Below are positions 3,243-7,772 of a stretch of DNA of 7,772 nucleotides, in pieces (the first letter of the stretch is position 1; each line of letters opens with the position of its first letter). The translations under genes were made by a program, and so were the position numbers. The stretch spans positions 1-7,772 of the forward strand of contig JBAQCS010000059.1 in NCBI GenBank assembly GCA_049294415.1, read 5' to 3'. A model generated the notes under the pieces. The model had not been told where the DNA came from. It worked only from the letters and a program-made list of their open reading frames with translations, and did not search any database. The stretch is from JAEZRQ01 sp049294415 (GTDB taxonomy: Bacteria; Patescibacteriota; Patescibacteriia; Patescibacteriales; UBA12465).

Positions 3243-5513
3243 ATGTTACAAGAAAAAGTGTTCAAGACAGAGTGGCTTGGTCGCGAATTGAGTATTAAAA
3301 CTGGTCGTTTAGCTTTACAAGCTGATGCTTCAGTTCTTGTTCAATATGGCGAAACTGTCGTGATGGCTAACGTCGTACAAGCTAAAACAGAGCGTGATGG
3401 CGTCGACTTCTTCCCTTTAATGGTAGATTTCGAAGAGAAACTTTACGCTGCTGGTATTATTAAAGGTTCACAATGGGTTAAACGTGAAGGTCGTCCAACT
3501 GATCAATCAGTTTTAACAGGACGTATGATTGACCGTGCTATTCGTCCGTTATTTAATCAAGATGATAAGCGCGATGTTCAAGTTATTATTTCTGTTTTAG
3601 CAGTTGATCAAGAAAATGATTACGATATCGTATCACTTCTTGCTGCTTCAGCTGCCTTATCTATTTCTGGTATTGAATGGGCTGGTCCTATTGCTGGAAT
3701 TCGTGTTGGTTTAATTGAAGGACAATTTGTCTTTAATCCAAGTTACGAACAACAAGCTATTAGTAGCTTAGATTTAATTGTGTCCGGAACTACTGAACGT
3801 TTAATTATGATTGAAGCTGGGGCTAATGAAGTTCCAGAAGATGTTATGACTGATGCGATTATCGCTGGCATGAAATCAATGAAAGGTGCTATTGATTTAT
3901 TCAATGAATTAAAAGCTAATGTTGCTCCCAAAGAAAAATCTGCTAAACAAGTTTTAAAGACTCCAGAAGATGGCGTTAAAGAAGAAGCTAAAAAAGAATT
4001 ATTAGTTAAAGGTGAAGAATGGTTAAAAGCCAATATTAAAAATATTTTATTTGATAAAGTTTATTATACTAAAACAGAACGTAAAGGTGCTGTGGTAGAA
4101 ATTAAAAATCAATTAGACAAACATTTATTTGACGCTGGTATTGATAAAGATGGCCGTGGCTATGTTATCAAAAAATTAGTTGAAAAATTAGTAGACGAAG
4201 AAATTACTCGTTCTATTATCGAAGAAAAGCGTCGTGTAGACGGTCGCGATATTACTGAAATCCGTGAGTTACTAGCTGATACCGCCTTACTTCCTCGTGT
4301 TCATGGTTCTGCCTTGTTCTCACGTGGCGAAACTCAAGTAATGTCTATTGTTACTTTGGGCGCTCCTGGACTTGAACAATCTCTAGAAGGTATTGAAGGT
4401 GTTAGTAAAAAACGTTACATGCATCATTATAATTTCCCACCATATTCCGTTGGTGAAGTTTCACCTTTAAGAGGTACCGGTCGTCGTGAAGTTGGTCATG
4501 GAGCACTTGCAGAAAAAGCTTTAATGCCAGTTGTTCCTTCTAAAGAAGAATTCCCTTACGCTATTCGCGTAGTATCCGAAACTTTAGGATCTAACGGTTC
4601 ATCATCCATGGCTTCTACTTGCGCTTCTACTCTAACTTTAATGGATGCTGGTGTGCCGATTAAAAAACACGTAGCTGGTATTGCGATGGGTCTAGCTTCT
4701 GTACCTGATATGAGTAAGTGGCAAGTTATTACTGATATTCAAGATTTGGAAGATGGTAACGGTGGTATGGATTTCAAAATCACTGGTACTGATACAGGAC
4801 TTACCGCTATTCAACTTGATACTAAAACTATCGGATTAGATGAAGCTATTATTCGTCAAACTTTAATTCAAGGACGAGTTGCTTTAAATCAAATTCTAGC
4901 TGTCTTAAAGGAAGCTATTCCTGCTCCTCGCGCTGAACTTTCCAAACATGCTCCTAGAATTATCAGTTTCAAAGTTGATCCAGCTAAAATTGGCGCTATC
5001 ATTGGATCTGGTGGAAAAACTATTAATGGTATTATTGAAGAAACTGGCGTTTCTATTGATATCGAAGATGACGGTTTAGTAATGATTTGCGGTACTGACG
5101 TGGCTATGGTTAATTTAGCTGTTAGCAAAGTTCAGGAAATCGTTAAAGTTTTCGAAGCTGGAGAAATTATTAAAGGTAAAGTAGTTAGAATTATGGATTT
5201 TGGGGCTTTTGTAGCTTTAAACTCCAATCAAGATGGTATGGTTCATGTTAGTAAAATGGCCCCTTACCGTGTTGATAAACCATCAGATATTGTGTCAGTA
5301 GGTGACGAAGTAATGGTTAAAATCGAGGAAATTGACGACCAAGGCCGCGTTAACCTAACTATGAAAGGCTTTACTGAAAATGAACCATTTTGGAAAGATG
5401 AAAGAGGCAAATCTACAGGCGAAAGTCGCCCTAGCTCCCCTCGCCCAGGTGGTTTCGGAGGTCGCCCAGGTGGCGGTTTCGGAGGTAGAAGACCTATGAC
5501 CCCTCGCTCATAG
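3243..5513 (+). CDS. pnp: Polynucleotide phosphorylase (PNPase)
   Basis: This 756-residue phosphorolytic 3'-5' exoribonuclease degrades RNA to nucleoside diphosphates and normally acts as a ring-shaped trimer. The domain order is complete: first RNase PH core (about 10-145, including GRPTDQSVLTGRMIDRAIRP), helical linker (about 240-325), second and catalytic RNase PH core (about 330-550), KH (about 572-632, GSGG loop at 588-591), S1 (about 640-708) and a Gly/Arg/Pro-rich tail (about 720-756). Phosphate-binding SNGSSSMAS (450-458) is intact. D504, D510 and K512 match E. coli D486, D492 and K494, although the usual GDMDFK reads GGMDFK. The start is set by MLQEKVFKTEWLGRELSIKTG, the normal N-terminus. 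It ends in TAG. It is flanked by a terminator and long leader hairpin upstream and a new promoter downstream, so it is probably monocistronic. Confidence 0.97.
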   Translation: MLQEKVFKTEWLGRELSIKTGRLALQADASVLVQYGETVVMANVVQAKTERDGVDFFPLMVDFEEKLYAAGIIKGSQWVKREGRPTDQSVLTGRMIDRAIRPLFNQDDKRDVQVIISVLAVDQENDYDIVSLLAASAALSISGIEWAGPIAGIRVGLIEGQFVFNPSYEQQAISSLDLIVSGTTERLIMIEAGANEVPEDVMTDAIIAGMKSMKGAIDLFNELKANVAPKEKSAKQVLKTPEDGVKEEAKKELLVKGEEWLKANIKNILFDKVYYTKTERKGAVVEIKNQLDKHLFDAGIDKDGRGYVIKKLVEKLVDEEITRSIIEEKRRVDGRDITEIRELLADTALLPRVHGSALFSRGETQVMSIVTLGAPGLEQSLEGIEGVSKKRYMHHYNFPPYSVGEVSPLRGTGRREVGHGALAEKALMPVVPSKEEFPYAIRVVSETLGSNGSSSMASTCASTLTLMDAGVPIKKHVAGIAMGLASVPDMSKWQVITDIQDLEDGNGGMDFKITGTDTGLTAIQLDTKTIGLDEAIIRQTLIQGRVALNQILAVLKEAIPAPRAELSKHAPRIISFKVDPAKIGAIIGSGGKTINGIIEETGVSIDIEDDGLVMICGTDVAMVNLAVSKVQEIVKVFEAGEIIKGKVVRIMDFGAFVALNSNQDGMVHVSKMAPYRVDKPSDIVSVGDEVMVKIEEIDDQGRVNLTMKGFTENEPFWKDERGKSTGESRPSSPRPGGFGGRPGGGFGGRRPMTPRS
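5442..5486 (+). repeat. In-frame tandem duplication in the pnp tail
   Basis: CGCCCAGGTGGTTTCGGAGGT (21 bases, 5442-5462) is followed directly by a 24-base copy (5463-5486) that differs only by an extra GCG-type Gly codon. The translation is RPGGFGG then RPGGGFGG, followed by RRP. Both units are multiples of three, which keeps the frame and builds an RGG/FGG-like tail after the S1 domain. Confidence 0.85.
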
Positions 5514-5522
5514 GGCTAGCCA

Positions 5523-5551
5523 TTGACTTTTAAAAGTCTTTAAGTTAGAAT
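5523..5551 (+). promoter_or_regulatory. Near-consensus promoter for rpsP
   Basis: TTGACT (5523-5528), a 17-base spacer and TAGAAT (5546-5551) match the sigma-70 consensus at five of six positions in each hexamer. The predicted start is near 5558, leaving a leader of about 69 bases. A perfect 14-bp palindrome (GACTTTTAAAAGTC, 5525-5538) covers the last bases of the -35 box and the spacer and could be an operator, or a weak pnp terminator stem. Confidence 0.7.
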
Positions 5552-5582
5552 TTGGGTATTAAATCAGCAATTTTAAGCAATT

Positions 5583-5618
5583 AAACGGTACTTCGAACCA
5601 TTGGTCGGATGCGCGTTT
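5583..5618 (+). promoter_or_regulatory. Structured rpsP leader
   Basis: AAACG (5583-5587) pairs with CGTTT (5614-5618). Inside, CG-ACC (5594-5599, with one bulged A) pairs with GGTCG (5603-5607) around an ATT loop. The segment is GC-rich relative to its surroundings and ends 8 bases before the chosen S16 start. It encloses the alternative ATG at 5609. The inner hairpin has only five pairs, so this is a tentative call. Confidence 0.35.
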
Positions 5619-5626
5619 CAAAGATT

Positions 5627-6025
5627 ATGTTAACTATAAAACTATCTAAGCTTGGTAAAAAAAACAAAAAAGTATTCCGTGTCATCATTTCCGAAAAAGG
5701 CCGTGATCCATATGGTAATTCTTTAGAAATTCTTGGTGCTTACGACCAATTTCACAAACAATTACAGGTTAAAAAAGACCGTGTTAATTTTTGGTTAGAT
5801 CGTGGTGCTCAAATGACTCCAACTATCAATAATTTATTTATTGCTCAAGGTATCATTGAAGGCAAAAAAGTAACTGCTTCTAAACCAGGAACAGTTAGTG
5901 AGAAAAAACAAGGTCAAATTAAGGCTAAAGCTGACAAGAAAAAGAAAGCTGAAGAAGCAGCTAAAGCTCCTGTAGAGGAAGTTGCTCCAGTAGCCGAAGA
6001 AGTGACTGAAGAAGCTGTTGCCTAA
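5627..6025 (+). CDS. rpsP: 30S ribosomal protein S16 with C-terminal extension
   Basis: The product has 132 residues. The S16 core occupies residues 1 to about 85: MLTIKLSKLGKKNKKVFRVI (1-20), GRDPYGNSLEILGAYD (25-40) and WLDRGAQMTPTINNLF (56-71). S16 binds 16S rRNA and helps assembly of the small subunit. The family is usually about 80-90 residues. Here a Lys-rich stretch (KAKADKKKK, about 99-107) is followed by an Ala/Glu/Val-rich acidic end (EEVAPVAEEVTEEAVA). ATG 5627 fits the conserved M-[LV]-[TV]-I-[KR]-L start. The in-frame ATG at 5609 would add MRVSKI and lies inside the leader structure. There is no Shine-Dalgarno. It heads the rpsP-khpA-trmD cluster, though khpA and trmD have their own predicted promoters. 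Confidence 0.95.
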   Translation: MLTIKLSKLGKKNKKVFRVIISEKGRDPYGNSLEILGAYDQFHKQLQVKKDRVNFWLDRGAQMTPTINNLFIAQGIIEGKKVTASKPGTVSEKKQGQIKAKADKKKKAEEAAKAPVEEVAPVAEEVTEEAVA

Positions 6026-6047
6026 ACTAGGGTTCACTTGCTACAAT
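6018..6047 (+). promoter_or_regulatory. Possible distal promoter for khpA
   Basis: TTGCCT (6018-6023) overlaps the rpsP stop region. An 18-base spacer leads to TACAAT (6042-6047), preceded by TGC (6039-6041) as an extended -10. Predicted start is near 6054. It is weaker than the proximal candidate at 6061-6088 because its -35 lies inside the end of rpsP. Confidence 0.4.
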
Positions 6048-6059
6048 AACAGTATAAAG

Positions 6060-6078
6060 TTTGTTCATTTAGAACAAA
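6060..6078 (+). repeat. Perfect 7-5-7 inverted repeat between rpsP and khpA
   Basis: TTTGTTC (6060-6066) and GAACAAA (6072-6078) are exact reverse complements separated by ATTTA. No T-run follows, so it is a poor terminator. It covers the -35 region and spacer of the proximal khpA promoter, which is where a dimeric repressor could bind. A protein-binding role is inference; it could also be a 3'-end stabilising hairpin for rpsP mRNA. Confidence 0.55.
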
Positions 6079-6088
6079 TTCATATAAT
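6061..6088 (+). promoter_or_regulatory. Proximal promoter for khpA
   Basis: The -10 box TATAAT (6083-6088) is a perfect consensus. The -35 candidate is TTGTTC (6061-6066) with a 16-base spacer. The predicted start is near 6095, giving a leader of about 55 bases that contains the hairpin at 6108-6129. Confidence 0.6.
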
Positions 6089-6107
6089 TAACAATATTCT
6101 TTCAAAT

Positions 6108-6129
6108 GGCAATGTTCGTCATTGTCGCC
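6108..6129 (+). promoter_or_regulatory. Hairpin in the khpA leader
   Basis: CAATG (6110-6114) pairs with CATTG (6120-6124) around TTCGT, and GG (6108-6109) can pair with CC (6128-6129) across a three-base bulge. It is GC-richer than the surrounding DNA and lies 20 bases before the khpA start. A GAGGG motif at 6133-6137 lies between hairpin and ATG but is 12 bases from the start, longer than usual for a Shine-Dalgarno. Confidence 0.35.
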
Positions 6130-6149
6130 TTTGAGGGAAAACCAAACGT

Positions 6150-6479
6150 ATGGAAGCTCAAGACAAGCAATTCTTAGAAAGCATTGTTAAAAACATCGTT
6201 AGTCATCCAGAAGATGTCGTTGTAGACAGAACTGTTGATGAAATGGGTGTTCTTCTAACCTTGAAGATCAATCCAGCTGATATGGGTTATGTTATCGGCA
6301 GAAAAGGCCAGACTGCTCAAGCTATCAGAACTTTATTAAAGATTGTTGGTGCCAAGAACAACTCTCGCGTTAATTTGAAGATCTATGATCCAGAAGGCGG
6401 CAAACGTTTTGAAAAACCAGCTGCTCCAGTTGAATCAATGGACATCGATACTTCAGCTATTGATGACTTAAACATCTAA
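6150..6479 (+). CDS. khpA: KhpA-like KH-domain RNA-binding protein
   Basis: The product has 109 residues. A single KH domain fills residues 1 to about 82, with the RNA-binding loop GRKG at 50-53 inside MGYVIGRKGQTAQAIRTLLKIV. This matches the KhpA/YlqC family, which is usually about 75-80 residues and acts as an RNA chaperone, often with KhpB/Jag. After residue 82 comes an extra tail of about 27 residues (GGKRFEKPAAPV, then acidic ESMDIDTSAIDDLNI) not usual in the family. Its position directly after rpsP and before trmD is the classic one for khpA. The family order often continues with rimM, which is absent here. A strong terminator follows 20 bases after the stop. The gene symbol rests on family and position. 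Confidence 0.9.
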   Translation: MEAQDKQFLESIVKNIVSHPEDVVVDRTVDEMGVLLTLKINPADMGYVIGRKGQTAQAIRTLLKIVGAKNNSRVNLKIYDPEGGKRFEKPAAPVESMDIDTSAIDDLNI

Positions 6480-6498
6480 GCAATAGCCCTCAAAAATA

Positions 6499-6533
6499 AG
6501 AAAAGCTCCGCTATCAAAAAACGGGGCTTTTCT
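6499..6533 (+). terminator. Intrinsic terminator after khpA
   Basis: AGAAAAGCTCCG (6499-6510) pairs with CGGGGCTTTTCT (6522-6533) over 12 positions with one G-U. The loop has 11 bases and the 3' arm ends TTTTCTGTT. The T of the TG element of the trmD promoter is its last base, so termination of rpsP-khpA and initiation of trmD are packed together. Confidence 0.8.
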
Positions 6534-6541
6534 GTTATAAT
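6533..6541 (+). promoter_or_regulatory. Extended -10 promoter giving a leaderless trmD mRNA
   Basis: TGTTATAAT (6533-6541) is an extended -10 with a perfect TATAAT. Transcription normally starts about 7 bases after this hexamer, which is base 6548, the A of the trmD ATG. No good -35 is seen (ATCAAA at 6513-6518, three of six matches), as is tolerated for extended -10 promoters. No Shine-Dalgarno could exist on such an mRNA. Confidence 0.6.
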
Positions 6542-6547
6542 GGATAT

Positions 6548-7204
6548 ATGAAATTTCACGCTATTACAATTTTCCCAAAAATGTTCCACTCTTATTTAAA
6601 TGAGGGCATTTTAAAGCGCGCTCTAGACCAAAAAATTATCAGCTTTGAACCTCATAATTTAAGAGATTGGACTACCGACCGACATCAAAGCGTGGATGAT
6701 ACTCCTTATGGTGGCGGAGCTGGTATGCTCATGAAGATAGAACCATTATATAAGGCTATTAAAGCTGTTAAAAAAACTAAGAAAAATTGCAAAGTAGTTT
6801 TAATGTCGGCTAGTGGTAAAAGATGGAACCAACAATTAGCCACCGAGTATTCTAAATATAAAGAAGTTATTTTTATTTGCGGTCGTTACGAAGGAGTAGA
6901 TGCTAGAATTACTAATTTTATTGATGACGAAATTTCTATTGGTGATTACGTTTTAACTGGCGGAGAATTACCAGCTTTAATCATTATGGATTCTATTACT
7001 AGATTGCTCCCTGGAGCGCTAGGTAACAACTATAGCGCCACTGAAGAGTCACACAGCGAAGAAGGAGTCTTAGAATATCCTCAATATACTAAACCAGCTA
7101 TTTTTAAAGTCGGAAAAAAGACTTATGAAGTGCCCGATGTTTTACTAGGTGGTAATCATAAAGAAATTAATAAATGGCGCAAAGAAAATCAGAAAAAAAA
7201 TTAA
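6548..7204 (+). CDS. trmD: tRNA (guanine-37-N1)-methyltransferase
   Basis: TrmD transfers a methyl group from S-adenosylmethionine to G37 of tRNAs with G36 (Pro, Leu, Arg), preventing +1 frameshifts. It is a dimeric SPOUT enzyme with a trefoil knot. The 218-residue product shows all family landmarks: FHAITIFPKMF (3-13), DDTPYGGGAGMLMK (50-63), MSASGK (86-91), ICGRYEGVDAR (110-120), the knot EISIGDYVLTGGELPA (128-143), TRLLPGALGN (151-160), LEYPQYTKP (175-183) and VLLGGNHKEINKWR (198-211). R152 matches the catalytic Arg. The loop holding the catalytic Asp (D169 of H. influenzae, DSFADG) reads ESHSEEG (167-173). It is shorter than E. coli TrmD (255), ending soon after the conserved WR. The start is fixed by MKFHAITIFP and by the -10 box 6 bases upstream. 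No rimM precedes it and no rplS follows. Confidence 0.96.
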   Translation: MKFHAITIFPKMFHSYLNEGILKRALDQKIISFEPHNLRDWTTDRHQSVDDTPYGGGAGMLMKIEPLYKAIKAVKKTKKNCKVVLMSASGKRWNQQLATEYSKYKEVIFICGRYEGVDARITNFIDDEISIGDYVLTGGELPALIIMDSITRLLPGALGNNYSATEESHSEEGVLEYPQYTKPAIFKVGKKTYEVPDVLLGGNHKEINKWRKENQKKN

Positions 7205-7232
7205 AATAAGCTCCAGAAATGGAGCTTATTTT
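7203..7232. terminator. Bidirectional terminator between trmD and the Nudix gene
   Basis: AAAATAAGCTCC (7203-7214) and GGAGCTTATTTT (7221-7232) form a perfect 12-bp stem with loop AGAAAT. Seven T follow on the plus strand (7229-7235), and an A/T-rich tract follows the stem on the minus strand, so it can serve both convergent genes. It overlaps the last two bases of the trmD stop and the whole stop codon of the Nudix gene (7226-7228). Confidence 0.88.
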
Positions 7233-7660
7233 TTTAATATTTTTTTAACTTCTTCTGAAATATTTAAAATATCTAAATCGCTACTAATTAAAAAGTGACT
7301 ATGTTCTATCGGATTAATTTTTATCTCGCCGGGTTCAGTTATAACTTTAAAATTAAATTGTCTGGTCTTGCGTCCTGACTTAGATAAATAGTCAAAGTAT
7401 CCTAAATAATCAGTAACACTGACGACATTTAAACCAGTTTCTTCTTTTACTTCCCTAATTAAACCTTGAATAATAGTTTCGTCATCATTAATGCCACCAC
7501 TAGGGAGCTCTATTAAACCTTCTTTAAATTCTCCAGTTGCTCTTTCTAAAAATAATATTTTATTATTTTCAAAAACAATCACGGCACCGGCTACGATCTT
7601 TTGTATGCCGTCTTTTCGACAATTATCTAACAGCTTAACAATAATAGAATCTGATAACAT
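7226..7660 (-). CDS. Nudix hydrolase
   Basis: This 144-residue protein is a single Nudix fold. Residues 55-77 match the Nudix box G-x5-E-x7-R-E-U-x-E-E-x-G-U exactly: G55, E61, R69-E70, E73-E74, G76 and L77. The Glu residues bind the metal that drives hydrolysis of nucleoside diphosphates linked to another moiety. Upstream, IVAGAVIVFENNKILFLER (22-40) and LIELPSGG (49-56) are the usual strands before the box. Nothing in the sequence fixes the substrate; candidates are oxidised or modified nucleotides, ADP-ribose or nucleotide sugars. The start at 7660 lies 2 bases after the stop of an upstream minus-strand gene, so the two are likely co-transcribed and coupled. No clear Shine-Dalgarno is seen. 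Confidence 0.9.
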   Translation of the reverse strand: MLSDSIIVKLLDNCRKDGIQKIVAGAVIVFENNKILFLERATGEFKEGLIELPSGGINDDETIIQGLIREVKEETGLNVVSVTDYLGYFDYLSKSGRKTRQFNFKVITEPGEIKINPIEHSHFLISSDLDILNISEEVKKILKK

Positions 7661-7662
7661 AA

Positions 7663-7772
7663 TTAATTAATAGTTTTCTTCTTACTTAATAAATAGCCAT
7701 TATGAAAACCAGAATATACATCTTGATCTTCATATTGAGGAACGATTTCTTTATCAATAAAATCAACGTCTA
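7663..7772 (-). CDS. C-terminal end of an unrecognised protein (truncated by window edge)
   Basis: On the minus strand, codons from 7770 down to 7666 are open for 35 residues (DVDFIDKEIVPQY, then EDQDVYSGFHNGYLLS and KKKTIN), ending in TAA at 7663-7665. The gene enters from beyond the right edge. It is supported as coding by the open frame to the edge, the tight 2-base spacing to the Nudix start and the lack of any other promoter for that gene. I do not recognise the family from this fragment. It is soluble-looking, with aromatic and acidic residues and a Lys-rich end. Confidence 0.6.
   Translation of the reverse strand, partial: DVDFIDKEIVPQYEDQDVYSGFHNGYLLSKKKTIN

Noticed and set aside
3743..4033. 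Minus-strand 96-residue frame inside pnp
   Set aside because: Shadow of the pnp coding sequence with no recognisable domain.
4889..5128. Minus-strand 79-residue frame inside pnp
   Set aside because: Shadow of the KH-domain region of pnp; no independent support.
5609..5626. Upstream in-frame ATG for rpsP
   Set aside because: It would add MRVSKI before the conserved S16 start and lies inside the proposed leader structure; ATG 5627 is preferred, though not excluded without proteomics.
5834..6037. Minus-strand Phe/Ser-rich frame opposite the S16 tail
   Set aside because: Complement of the Lys/Glu-rich low-complexity extension of S16.
6133..6137. GAGGG as the khpA Shine-Dalgarno
   Set aside because: It is 12 bases from the ATG, beyond the usual 5-9, so it was not counted as a ribosome binding site.
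6106..6177. Overlapping small frame (MAMFVIVAFEGKPNVWKL...) across the khpA start
   Set aside because: Out of frame with khpA, no known family, no Shine-Dalgarno; probably chance opened by the leader hairpin sequence.
1..7772. CRISPR array, insertion sequence, toxin-antitoxin or defence system
   Set aside because: No regularly spaced repeats, transposase motifs or paired small toxin/antitoxin frames were seen; all long frames are housekeeping genes.

Overview
The window is a stretch of core housekeeping chromosome from a small-genome, AT-rich bacterium. The most likely source is a member of the Candidate Phyla Radiation (Patescibacteria, Parcubacteria-like). Support for this comes from the AT-rich composition, from Lys/Glu-rich C-terminal extensions on S15 and S16, from the near-complete absence of Shine-Dalgarno sequences, from the reduced rpsP-khpA-trmD cluster lacking rimM and rplS, and from three tRNA genes without an encoded CCA end. 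This assignment is inferred from gene style, not from a database match. TGA ends murI in a normal ATGA overlap with holA, so the TGA=Gly code of the SR1/Gracilibacteria groups is unlikely.

Layout, left to right. (1) The 3' end of murI (glutamate racemase) overlaps holA (DNA polymerase III delta) by 4 bases. (2) A promoter drives a four-gene tRNA cluster: Ile(GAT), initiator fMet(CAT), Phe(GAA) and Pro(TGG). (3) A second promoter of the same style precedes rpsT (S20), which is followed by rpsO (S15) and a NYN-domain putative ribonuclease. An intrinsic terminator closes this unit. (4) pnp (polynucleotide phosphorylase) stands alone behind a 57-nt bent hairpin. (5) rpsP (S16) and khpA (KH-domain RNA chaperone) follow, each with its own predicted promoter and structured leader, and end at a strong terminator. 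(6) trmD (tRNA m1G37 methyltransferase) has an extended -10 box placed so that transcription would start at its ATG, implying a leaderless mRNA. (7) A perfect 12-bp bidirectional terminator separates trmD from a convergent minus-strand pair: a Nudix hydrolase and, upstream of it, the last 35 codons of an unrecognised gene.

The theme is translation plus RNA turnover: ribosomal proteins S20, S15 and S16, tRNAs and the TrmD tRNA modifier, an RNA chaperone (KhpA), an exonuclease (PNPase) and a putative endonuclease (NYN). TrmD methylates G37 of tRNA-Pro(TGG), whose gene lies in the same window and carries G37. No mobile element, CRISPR array or defence system is seen, and there is no clearly new multi-gene system. 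The points most worth a second look are the unusual initiator tRNA (A29:U41 in place of the first of the three conserved G:C pairs, and C33 in place of U33), the long pnp leader hairpin, the leaderless trmD, and hairpins in the leaders of rpsO, pnp, rpsP and khpA, none of which has a well-placed Shine-Dalgarno site.
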